Shown here piece by piece: positions 9,557 through 18,709 of a stretch of DNA of 64,000 nucleotides. The stretch is from the NCBI RefSeq assembly GCF_019711195.1, contig NZ_CP081299.1, positions 7,288,501 to 7,352,500 on the forward strand, read 5' to 3'. The position numbers and the translations under genes were made by a program. The notes beneath the pieces were generated by a model. That model was not told the origin of the DNA. It was given only the letters and a program-made list of their open reading frames with translations, and ran no database searches. Origin of the DNA: Dyadobacter sp. NIV53. GTDB lineage: Bacteria > Bacteroidota > Bacteroidia > Cytophagales > Spirosomataceae. Position 1 is the stretch's first letter. Each line of letters starts with the position of its first letter.

Positions 9557-12500
9557 ATGAAATGTATTTTACTCAACTTCATTTTTTTTGTTTGGGCAGG
9601 AATCTTGTTTGCACAAGAGCCGCTGAAAAATCAAATTGAACTCTTTACTTCAAGGACAGGAGCTATCCCCGGGATCGGTAAGGCAACAGGTTCGGTAAGT
9701 ATGTTAAAATTCCCAGCCGGCAAAGCTATGAAGATCAGTGGTGCGGGACCCCAGGAAAAAGCACTCTCATTTTTACAGCAAAACAAGGATCTGTTTGGCA
9801 TAAAGCCAGGTAAATCCGATTTTGTTTTAAAGGAAAGTAAAAAGGACAATTATGGACTGGATCATGTCATATTGGAGCAGTACTTTCAGGGGGTCCCGAT
9901 TTATGACGGGGTAGTAAAATTTCACTTCAATAAAAGTAATGACATTACCTCTATGAACGGCAACGTTGTCGCCGTAGGTGAGCTCAACACGGTTGCATCC
10001 GTTTCCAGAGCTGATGCTGCCGGGGAAGCAATAAGAATTGTAACAGCACAAAAAACCGGAAAGCTAAAAGTACCATTAAAAATAAAGAGCAACACGCTGT
10101 ATGTTTTCCAGAAAGGGTTGGTACAAGGATACAGGGGACCCAAACACCTGGTTTACGAGGTGGAGGTAAGTAATGACAGAAATGTACGCGAGTTTGTGTT
10201 TATAGATGCACATTCCAAAGCGGTTGTTGAGCAGTTTGACGGGATCAGTTATCTCCATCGCAGATTATATGAAGAAGAGTATATCAATGGACAAAAGATA
10301 TATGAAGAGGGAGATTCTCTTCCCGGCACACTCCAGCCATGGCATGAAAAACAGATAAAAGTTACGGGGCACATATATAATCTCATGAAGAATGCATTTG
10401 GCTACGTCTCTTTTAACAACAAGGATTCGGCCATGATCATTGTCAATGACGACATATATTCAGAGCCTGACCTGGAGGGTCTTAGTCCCAGGTGGAATGG
10501 CACCTATGTCAGTTCATTTTCATCAACGGCTACTGATGATGTAATAGCACATGAATGGGCCCATGCCTACACCCAAAGTACCAGCGGGCTTGTTAATGCC
10601 GGGGAAGCAGGCGCATTGAACGAAGCCTATTCTGACATCTGGGGAGAAACTGTGGACCTGATGAACGGTTACCTGGATTCGGATGAAAATAATGCAGTAA
10701 GAACCGGATGTGCAAGCTCAACGAGGTGGCTGATCGGAGAAAAAATAACAGGACGTGCCGATCCTATACTCAGGGATATGTGGGATCCTACCTGCAAACA
10801 CTATCCAGGCAAGGTTTCTGATCCTCAATACACCTGCAATAATGAGGATTATTACTATAATTTTCCGAACATGGGTATCCTCAACCATGCTTATGCTTTA
10901 CTTGTAGACGGAGGTACTTATAATGGACAGATCATAACCGGGATTGGCCTGACTAAGGCTGCTCATATCTTTTGGCGCGCACAGTCAAGTTACATGACAC
11001 GGACAACAGGTTTTGTTGCCATGGCCGATATCCTGGAACTGTCAGTGAACGACCTGATCGGAATTAACCTGCCACGGCTTTATACTTATGCTTCTGCACC
11101 TGTACTTTCCGGACAGGTAATTACTACCGCAGATGCAGAACAATTATCCAAAGTTATTGCTGCTGTGGAAATGGGAACTGATAATGGCTGCTTTACACTT
11201 CAAACACTTCATCCGGTTTCTACACCTTTGTGTGCCGGAGGGTCAGCAGAAAATGCCTTTTTTTATGAAGATTTTGAGTCCGGCCTGAATGGCTGGAGCT
11301 TAGCCAACAGTGGAGAGGAAGAGAACTGGACAGCTCATAACTGGGAAATTGCTTCAAAAACACCAGGAGCCAAAACTGATAAGGTAGCTTATGGTACAGA
11401 TAGAAATGTAGGATCAGGATTGATTTCCATGACGAGTCCGGCCATTACTATACCCACCGGATCGGCCGGGCCATACAATCTTGCGTTTGATCACTATGTA
11501 ACACTTGGTTACAGAAATGGCGGAAATATCAAATGCAGTATCAATGATGGAGCGTGGATTTTAATACCAGATTCGGCATTTACCGAAAATCCCTATAACC
11601 GGCGTTTGATTGGTTACGATGATGAGTTTAGTCCTAATCCGTTAAATGGAGAGCGTGCTTTTTCGGGTTCTTTTTATGAGGTCGCCAGCTGGGAGCAAAG
11701 CCGGATCAACCTGAGTTTATTGGGTTTGAAAGCAGGACAGACTATCCGGTTCCGATGGGATCTTGGTACAAAGATCTACGAAGGACTGGAAGGCTGGTAT
11801 ATTGACAATATCAGGGTTTATACTTGCAGCATACCCTCAGTGCAGTTTGTTGCCGATGCTTCCATTGTTCGGGAAGGCGATGCTGATCAAATGAGTAATG
11901 CGCCGGATCAGTGTTTAAATTATACAGAAAAAAGAATTACCATCAGAATTAACAAGGCTCCTCCTGCACCTGTGAGGGTTACTTTAAAAACACCCGCAGG
12001 ATCAGCCACGTTGGGGAACAAAGCCGATTACACAATCTCGCCCGGTTCGTTTGTTTTTGAAGGAGAGAAAATATCTCAGGATATCATAGTACGGGTTTAT
12101 GATGATGCATTGGTGGAGGAAAATGAAACCATTCTACTGGCTTATTCATTGGAAAGCAATAGTATAGCTGTGCCTGAAACCTATAATCAGCGACATGTAC
12201 TCACCATAATGGATGATGATTTTGTTCCTGATGATGCAAACAAGCAATTACTTTTTGCCGATTTCAATAACGGGCTGCCGCCGGGTTGGCAAATTCCCGG
12301 ACGCGAAAGAGCCTTATACGACTGGAATTTGATTACTAATTTATCTCGTCCTCTGGACCCATCAGGACCTCCTTTGCTGATGGCTTCGTCGGAGAATCAG
12401 GATCCGGATTTCTCGATTTTGCCTGTGGATGCAATTGTAGAATCCGCTCCTTTCAGTACAGTGGGCCGCACTAACATCGTGCTATCCTTCATCCAGGAGT

Positions 12501-13504
12501 TTCAACGATCGGGACAACAGGGATTGGTGGATGTATGGGATGGAAGCGAATGGCACAGCCTGCTGGTGCAGAATGCATCGTCAGGCCCTAAGGATATTCC
12601 CCGCATGAGATATATTTCCATTCCGCAGGAATATGCCAATCATGCAATGAAAGTCCGTTTCAGGTATATTGCAGACAATGATTACTCGTGGTCGATTGAC
12701 AATGTGAAAGTTACAGGTGATATCTCTGCACAGATTGAAACTGCATTAACTTCCACGCCCGATGCACAATATCTTGGGCCAAATGCAACCGTATATTTTT
12801 ATGACCCGGGTTCCAGGGATCTGATAGCAAAAATTAAAAATCTGGGCGATCATGATTATGGATGTACTACCGTGGCAATTGATCGTGCCGGTGTAGATGA
12901 AACGGATTGGATAGGCTCTTATCATATTACCAAAAAGACATTCAAGGTTATTCCGGCAAACAATAACCCCGCCGGCCAATATGAGATTACACTGTATTAT
13001 AAAGCGTCGGAACTCCCCAATTTTAATGGTACGGACATTAAATCAATGGGTAAAAGTGAGGGAAGTATCAAGGCAGGCGACGCGTCGACAAGTTCATTAG
13101 CACCGGTTGTGGGGAGTAATGTCTTCGGTTCTGATTATGCATATACCGCTACTTTTGACTCTGGGTTTTCAGGCTTTGGGCTTTCGGATCTTCCTGCATC
13201 AGGTCCGGCGTCCCGCATGCTTCCGGTAACACAAAGTAAAGCTGATGACGGGCAAAGCAGCAATCTTAAACTTTATCCCAATCCGGTACAGTCATTGGTA
13301 AAAATGGAAGTGCCGGATGAAGGTATCAAATCTGTGAATGTGCAGGTTATCAGCTTATCAGGAAAACAGGTCCTGACAAAGCGGAACCTGAAAAGACAGT
13401 ATGGCAGTTTCAATCTGGATCTCGGCGGTTTATCTCCTGGTATCTATCAGGTGATTTTGTCGGGAGAAAAGCGGAATTATACATTCTCAGCACTCAAATT
13501 ATAA
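9557..13504 (+). CDS. Secreted M4 (thermolysin-like) metallopeptidase with Calx-beta and T9SS domains
   Basis: A 1,315-residue multidomain protease. A signal peptide (residues 1-19, ending near LFAQEP) is followed by a fungalysin/thermolysin-type propeptide with PepSY-like segment (~25-235). The M4 catalytic domain carries the zinc motif HEWAH at 332-336 and the third ligand Glu356 in GALNEAYSD, with NHAYALLVDGG further on as the likely His of the active site. After it come a MAM/jelly-roll-like module (FFYEDFESGLNGW), a Calx-beta module (residues ~775-890), a second jelly-roll-like module and a C-terminal T9SS domain with LYPNPVQSLVKMEV. It is predicted to be exported through the T9SS, processed, and to degrade extracellular protein. 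Its tandem paralogue begins 50 bases downstream, so co-transcription is possible. Confidence 0.93.
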   Translation: MKCILLNFIFFVWAGILFAQEPLKNQIELFTSRTGAIPGIGKATGSVSMLKFPAGKAMKISGAGPQEKALSFLQQNKDLFGIKPGKSDFVLKESKKDNYGLDHVILEQYFQGVPIYDGVVKFHFNKSNDITSMNGNVVAVGELNTVASVSRADAAGEAIRIVTAQKTGKLKVPLKIKSNTLYVFQKGLVQGYRGPKHLVYEVEVSNDRNVREFVFIDAHSKAVVEQFDGISYLHRRLYEEEYINGQKIYEEGDSLPGTLQPWHEKQIKVTGHIYNLMKNAFGYVSFNNKDSAMIIVNDDIYSEPDLEGLSPRWNGTYVSSFSSTATDDVIAHEWAHAYTQSTSGLVNAGEAGALNEAYSDIWGETVDLMNGYLDSDENNAVRTGCASSTRWLIGEKITGRADPILRDMWDPTCKHYPGKVSDPQYTCNNEDYYYNFPNMGILNHAYALLVDGGTYNGQIITGIGLTKAAHIFWRAQSSYMTRTTGFVAMADILELSVNDLIGINLPRLYTYASAPVLSGQVITTADAEQLSKVIAAVEMGTDNGCFTLQTLHPVSTPLCAGGSAENAFFYEDFESGLNGWSLANSGEEENWTAHNWEIASKTPGAKTDKVAYGTDRNVGSGLISMTSPAITIPTGSAGPYNLAFDHYVTLGYRNGGNIKCSINDGAWILIPDSAFTENPYNRRLIGYDDEFSPNPLNGERAFSGSFYEVASWEQSRINLSLLGLKAGQTIRFRWDLGTKIYEGLEGWYIDNIRVYTCSIPSVQFVADASIVREGDADQMSNAPDQCLNYTEKRITIRINKAPPAPVRVTLKTPAGSATLGNKADYTISPGSFVFEGEKISQDIIVRVYDDALVEENETILLAYSLESNSIAVPETYNQRHVLTIMDDDFVPDDANKQLLFADFNNGLPPGWQIPGRERALYDWNLITNLSRPLDPSGPPLLMASSENQDPDFSILPVDAIVESAPFSTVGRTNIVLSFIQEFQRSGQQGLVDVWDGSEWHSLLVQNASSGPKDIPRMRYISIPQEYANHAMKVRFRYIADNDYSWSIDNVKVTGDISAQIETALTSTPDAQYLGPNATVYFYDPGSRDLIAKIKNLGDHDYGCTTVAIDRAGVDETDWIGSYHITKKTFKVIPANNNPAGQYEITLYYKASELPNFNGTDIKSMGKSEGSIKAGDASTSSLAPVVGSNVFGSDYAYTATFDSGFSGFGLSDLPASGPASRMLPVTQSKADDGQSSNLKLYPNPVQSLVKMEVPDEGIKSVNVQVISLSGKQVLTKRNLKRQYGSFNLDLGGLSPGIYQVILSGEKRNYTFSALKL

Positions 13505-13554
13505 TCTGACTTTCTTTTACCAGAAACTTATTCCAAAACCTTACTTGTACGGTT

Positions 13555-16500
13555 ATGAAAAATATACTGTTCCCACTTTTCCTTTTGTTTTATGCTGTAA
13601 ACACATTTGCGCAAAAAACTTTAAAAGATGAAATTGATGCCTTTGCTGCGCAAACAGGTGCAGTTCCCACGATTGACAAGGCAACCGGTTCACTTGGTTT
13701 TTTAAGATTTCCGGCAACCAGGCCATTTAAATTATCCGGAGCAACACCAGAGGCAAAAGCACTTTCCTTTATCAGGCAAAACCCGCGTCTCACCGCCATA
13801 AATTCTGATAAAGATAATTATACTGTTAAGGAGGTTAAAAAGAATATTTATGGTCTTACGCATGTTGTGATGCAGCAATTTTACCAGGGCGTTCCCGTTT
13901 ACGACGGAATCCTGAAATTTCATTTTAACAAAAATATGGATCTTGCTGCGATAAACGGGAATGTATTACCGGTTACAAAGCTCAATACTGTTCCCGCTGT
14001 ATCAAAAGGTGATGGAGCTGAAACAGCGCTTAAAATAGTAACGGGCCAGAAATTGGGCAATTTTAAAGCTCCATTAAAAGTAAACAAGATAAATCTTTAT
14101 GTATTTCAGAAGGGCCTGGCACAGGGGTATCAGGGAGGGAAACTTCTGGTGTATGAGGTGGAGGTGCGAAATGATAAGGATGTACGGGAGTTTCTTTACA
14201 TAAATGCACATACAAAAGCTTTGGTAGAACAGTTTAACGGAATACATGCCATAGACCGGGTTTTGTATGAAGGCACATTGGCTCCGGAAAATAAAATATG
14301 GGAAGAAGGAGATGCTTTACCAGGAACCTTGGATCAGTGGCAGGAGTCGGAAGTAAGGACTTCGGGGCATATTTATAATTTAATGAAAAATACATTTGGC
14401 TACGTTTCCTTTGATAATCAGGATGCACAAATGGTCACCATTAATAACAACTATGAGATAGGTTGTCCAAGCTCAAGCTGGAATGGTGTTACAGCTAATT
14501 TTTGCCCTGGAACTGCATCAGATGACGTGGTTGCTCATGAATGGGCACATGCTTATACTGAATATACAAGCGGGCTCATTTATGGATGGGAGCCGGGTGC
14601 GATAAATGAAGCATACTCTGATATATGGGGAGAGACTGTGGATCAGATTAACGGGTACATGGATACAGGCGAAAGCAGTGCAGCAAGAACCGGATGTGAA
14701 AGTTCGGAACGCTGGGAAATAGGAGAAAAAAGAACTGCTTTCGATGGTGTTTTAAGGGATATGTGGAATCCCAACTGCAAAGATAGCCCGGGCAAGATAA
14801 CTGATCCCCTGTATGCATGTGTAGATGAAACAGATCTGGGACTTGTACACATTAATTCAGGAGTCCTGAATCATGCTTATGCCTTGCTGGTCGACGGAGG
14901 TACTTACAATGGGCAAACAATTACCGGAATCGGTCTGACGAAAGCAGCTCATATTTTCTGGCATGCGCAGGTTAATTACATGAGCAGTACAACGGACTTT
15001 GCGGCGCAGGCAGATATTCTGGAGGCTTCATTAACAGATCTGACAGGTATTAATCTACCCAAACTTTCAACGTCAGAAACGCCACAAGGCTTGTCGGAGG
15101 AGGTGATCACATCTGCGGATGCGGAGCAGCTGGCAAGGGTCATTGCAGCAGTGGAAATGAGAACGGAAAACACCTGCGGTTATGAGCCTATACTTAAGCC
15201 GGTAGCTGCTATCTGCAGCGGTGGCTTGCCTGAGAATGCATTTTTTTATGAGGATTTTGAATCCGGAATTGATGATTGGACCTTTTCCAATTCCGGGATT
15301 GCACAATCATGGACACCCCGTAACTGGGTGCAGGATGATACAGCACCTGGCAGCAGGCAGGGTAAAGTAATGTATGGCGTTACTCCTCCAACCGGCGATT
15401 GTGAGACGATATTTCAGATTGGGCTCATATCTATCACGAGTCCGGTCATTACAATTCCAACTGGCTCGTCAGGACCATTTCACCTGGCTTTTGATCAATT
15501 TATAGCAACTGAATGGGGATATGATGGGGGCAATGTACGGTATAGAATCAATTCAGGAGAATGGAAGTTGGTGCCTCTATCAGCATTCACGGTCAATGGT
15601 TATAACGCAACGTTGAGCACAACAAATGAAAACAGCGATAACCCGTTACAGGGGCAACCGGGATTTTCGGGCCATGACCCGGGGTCAGTAACAGGAAGCT
15701 GGGGGCAAAGCCGTATTAATCTGACTTCATTGGGATTGACCCAAGGGCAGTCTATTGAATTTCGATGGGATTTGGGTACAGATGGATGCGATGGAGTGGA
15801 AGGCTGGTATATTGATGATGTAAGGGTTTATTCATGTTCAACACCATCCGTACAATTTGTTAATAGCAGCACAATTGTCAATGAAGCCGAGGCAATAATT
15901 CCGGGCCAAGCACCTGGTGAATGCTTGAAATATGTAGAAAGAATAATTAAAGTAAGGATTAACAAGGCACCGTCAGGCCCGGTAACTGTTACGCTGAATG
16001 CCCCTGCCGGAACAGCAAGTCAGGGGAATACAGCTGATTACACTATTACACCTTCTACGTTTATTTTAAAGGAAGGTAAGTTATCGCAGGATTTAACTCT
16101 TAGAATCTACAATGATGCTTATGCGGAAGAAGATGAAACTGTTTTTCTCACATATACCCTCGCTGGAGGAAATGCTTACGCGGATAATTCAAATCAGAAA
16201 CATACCATTATAATTAAGGATAATGACATACTTCCGGGTACATTGACGAAAGTACTCCTGACGGCGGATTTTAATAAAGGTTTTCCATCGGAGTCTGGCT
16301 GGACAATCATTGATAATGAACCAGGTACAGGAACCTGGGAAGTAGTTGAATTTGACGAGGTGACACTGGACAAATCCGGCGGTCGCCCGTTTTTACATAT
16401 CAACAGCAGGTTTGGATATCCTGACGGATATGATGAAATAGCTGAATCTGCTCCTTTCAACTCGATAGGTATGTCCTCCATTAATCTTTCTTTTATTGAG

Positions 16501-17805
16501 TTTTTTAATATGTACCCATATGGATCACAGGAGGTTGGTAGGGTTGATGTTTGGGATGGAAGTAATTGGCGCAATTTGCTGACTCAAAATGAGGCTTCGG
16601 GTACTTCCGGATCATGGAGTGCGCCAGCAATAAGAAATATTTCAATTCCTGTTACTTATGCAAATGCGGCAATGAAAATACGTTTCAGATATACAGCTAT
16701 TTCTGATTATTCGTGGTCTATTGACAATGTAAAAGTCACAGGGAGCTTTTCTTCCGGGATTGAAAGTGCTGTAACTGCAATGCCGGATGAACAGTACCTG
16801 GGGCCGAATGCAACTGCGTTTTTCTACGATCCCGATTCCAGGAACCTGATCGCAAAAATTAAAAACCTGACCAATCATGATTATGGATGCACATCCGTTT
16901 CTATTGACAGGGCAGGGATAGATGAAACAGACTGGATAAGCACTTATCATATCACCAAAAAGACATTTATGGTAAACCCGGCCAATAACAATCCTGCCGG
17001 TGAATATGAGATTACGCTCTATTACAAAGCTTCGGAATTACCTGGTTTTAATGGTTCTGATGTTAAATCAATGGGTAAAAGTCCGGGCGGTATCGGACCA
17101 GATAATGAAGTGGGAACCTCGGTAGCAGCGGCTGTGGTAAGTACTGCTGTTGGTTCCGACTACGCTTTTACTTCTACATTTCATTCCGGCTTTTCGGGTT
17201 TTGGTCTGTCAGATTCTCCACCAACCGATGACACAGGGCAACCTGCTCTTCCGGTTGATCTCATCAGTTTTGAAGGCAAACATACGGCTGAAGGAAATAT
17301 GCTGAACTGGACAACTGCGGCAGAAGTGAACAACAACTATTTTGCTGTTGAAAGAAGTATGAATGGCCGGGATTTCGTACAGACAGGCAGTATAGACGGC
17401 ATTGGTAATTCGGCGGTAAAGAATGATTATAAATTTGTTGATACCGGTTATAAGAAAGGAATCAATTATTACAGGCTGAAACAGGTTGATCTGGACGGCG
17501 GCTTTGCTCACAGCCGTATTTTGGCTATCGATGCATCAAATACCGGAGACCTGAAATTTTATCCGAATCCCGTACAATCGCTATTAACAGTGGAGTTGCC
17601 TGACGCGGAAATTAAAATGATAGATGTGAGCATCATAAACGTAGCAGGCCAGCAGGTGCTAACGGAAAAAAATGTGAAAAACAGGAATGGCAGATTTAAT
17701 CTGGATATGAGCCGTTTGCCATCAGGTATTTATCAGGTAATTTCCTCAGAGTCAAAATCATTGGGACAAGTGAGAAGCTATACTATGAAAATAGTCCGGC
17801 CGTAA
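13555..17805 (+). CDS. Secreted M4 metallopeptidase, tandem paralogue, with T9SS domain
   Basis: This 1,416-residue paralogue of the preceding gene has the same order: signal peptide (MKNILFPLFLLFYAVNTFAQ), propeptide, M4 catalytic domain with HEWAH at 328-332 and Glu352 in GAINEAYSD, jelly-roll-like modules, Calx-beta and a T9SS tail (FYPNPVQSLLTVEL). It carries about 80 extra residues before the tail, beginning near LPVDLISFEGK and containing LNWTTAAEVNNNYF, a module common just upstream of T9SS sorting domains in Bacteroidota. The two proteases are probably recent duplicates with overlapping extracellular roles. A strong terminator lies 30 bases past the stop codon. Confidence 0.93.
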   Translation: MKNILFPLFLLFYAVNTFAQKTLKDEIDAFAAQTGAVPTIDKATGSLGFLRFPATRPFKLSGATPEAKALSFIRQNPRLTAINSDKDNYTVKEVKKNIYGLTHVVMQQFYQGVPVYDGILKFHFNKNMDLAAINGNVLPVTKLNTVPAVSKGDGAETALKIVTGQKLGNFKAPLKVNKINLYVFQKGLAQGYQGGKLLVYEVEVRNDKDVREFLYINAHTKALVEQFNGIHAIDRVLYEGTLAPENKIWEEGDALPGTLDQWQESEVRTSGHIYNLMKNTFGYVSFDNQDAQMVTINNNYEIGCPSSSWNGVTANFCPGTASDDVVAHEWAHAYTEYTSGLIYGWEPGAINEAYSDIWGETVDQINGYMDTGESSAARTGCESSERWEIGEKRTAFDGVLRDMWNPNCKDSPGKITDPLYACVDETDLGLVHINSGVLNHAYALLVDGGTYNGQTITGIGLTKAAHIFWHAQVNYMSSTTDFAAQADILEASLTDLTGINLPKLSTSETPQGLSEEVITSADAEQLARVIAAVEMRTENTCGYEPILKPVAAICSGGLPENAFFYEDFESGIDDWTFSNSGIAQSWTPRNWVQDDTAPGSRQGKVMYGVTPPTGDCETIFQIGLISITSPVITIPTGSSGPFHLAFDQFIATEWGYDGGNVRYRINSGEWKLVPLSAFTVNGYNATLSTTNENSDNPLQGQPGFSGHDPGSVTGSWGQSRINLTSLGLTQGQSIEFRWDLGTDGCDGVEGWYIDDVRVYSCSTPSVQFVNSSTIVNEAEAIIPGQAPGECLKYVERIIKVRINKAPSGPVTVTLNAPAGTASQGNTADYTITPSTFILKEGKLSQDLTLRIYNDAYAEEDETVFLTYTLAGGNAYADNSNQKHTIIIKDNDILPGTLTKVLLTADFNKGFPSESGWTIIDNEPGTGTWEVVEFDEVTLDKSGGRPFLHINSRFGYPDGYDEIAESAPFNSIGMSSINLSFIEFFNMYPYGSQEVGRVDVWDGSNWRNLLTQNEASGTSGSWSAPAIRNISIPVTYANAAMKIRFRYTAISDYSWSIDNVKVTGSFSSGIESAVTAMPDEQYLGPNATAFFYDPDSRNLIAKIKNLTNHDYGCTSVSIDRAGIDETDWISTYHITKKTFMVNPANNNPAGEYEITLYYKASELPGFNGSDVKSMGKSPGGIGPDNEVGTSVAAAVVSTAVGSDYAFTSTFHSGFSGFGLSDSPPTDDTGQPALPVDLISFEGKHTAEGNMLNWTTAAEVNNNYFAVERSMNGRDFVQTGSIDGIGNSAVKNDYKFVDTGYKKGINYYRLKQVDLDGGFAHSRILAIDASNTGDLKFYPNPVQSLLTVELPDAEIKMIDVSIINVAGQQVLTEKNVKNRNGRFNLDMSRLPSGIYQVISSESKSLGQVRSYTMKIVRP

Positions 17806-17835
17806 GATAGAACTCGTTTTGTTTGATCTTATATT

Positions 17836-17870
17836 AAAATCCGAAGCACCAATTCTGTGTTTCGGATTTT
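17836..17870 (+). terminator. Intrinsic terminator after the M4 peptidase pair
   Basis: The 10-bp stem AAAATCCGAA (17836-17845) pairs with TTCGGATTTT (17861-17870), and CAC/GTG extends it after a small bulge. The A- and T-rich ends make it potentially bidirectional. It ends the protease transcript. Confidence 0.75.
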
Positions 17871-18066
17871 AACGTTTATAGATAGCGTTACAGATCAGTA
17901 TATCCTATGCTGTATGTCTTACTTTATTTGCGGCAGATATGATTTAATTGTTAAGAACCAATATCAGACCTTATAACGGATTAAATTGTATGGTAGTTTT
18001 GCAATTGGCAATACGCTTTATAGCATTATTTGCCATTAAAACAGCAGAAAAGTAAACAAAATAAAC

Positions 18067-18282
18067 ATGAAATTTCAGATAACATTATTTGCCGGTTGGA
18101 TGCTGTCGATGGCTATGACAGATGCATTATGTCAGCAAACGGACAAGAAGCTTGATGCTGATTATAAACTGATTGCACACCGCGGCGGAGTTGTCGATAG
18201 TACATCAGCTGAAAACAGCCTTTCTGCTTTACGTGAAGCGGTGAAAAGAGGGTACTGGATGGCAGAAATAGATTTAAGACTA
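18067..18282 (+). pseudogene. Glycerophosphodiester phosphodiesterase, 5' fragment truncated by IS982
   Basis: Only about 72 codons remain. A signal peptide (MKFQITLFAGWMLSMAM...LCQQ) is followed by the GDPD-family N-terminal signature: LIAHRGG, then AENSLSAL and EIDLRLT. In the family HRG and the Glu/Asp of EID contribute to the metal-binding active site. Reading enters the IS982 terminal repeat at 18283 and stops at 18295. The remaining ~200 residues are not found elsewhere in the window, so the insertion was followed by deletion or rearrangement. Confidence 0.85.
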
Positions 18283-18709
18283 ACCCGTTGGGTGTAATTA
18301 AGTGATTTGAATTTTGATGTTATTTGTGCTTCTATTCAGCACATATTTATTTATATATTGAATCGAAGTTAAAGCAGTAATTTTTGCAAGAATTCTTGTT
18401 CTAAAACCATCAAAACTTTTGGCGTAATTTCTTCTGATCATAAACTGATCACATAATTGGGAAAAAAGCGTTTCAATTCTTTTTCTGGTTCTTCTAAAAA
18501 CATATGCCTGCTTTTTGTATTTTTTCTGATTACTTCTCATTGGCGTTTCCAAGCGAATATTAACTGATTCAAACAAGTCTAATTGCTGTTGATTTGATAT
18601 GTATCCACGATCACCAAGTAGCACTGCATCAGATAATTGCGATTTAACATCTTTTAAATATGCTATGTCATGAACATTGGCTTTGGTAATGTCAATTGAG
18701 CTAAAAACG
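18283..18709 (-). mobile_element. IS982-family fragment, copy C
   Basis: This is the transposase 3' end of an IS982 copy in minus orientation. It runs from the terminal repeat (ACCCGTTGGGTGTAAT at 18283) to 18709, where identity to copy B stops abruptly after CTAAAAACG. The coding part (18298-18709) matches the last ~137 residues of the copy B transposase with only a few differences. The break coincides with the end of the Tn3-family sequence, which suggests that the Tn3 element inserted into this IS. Confidence 0.88.
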
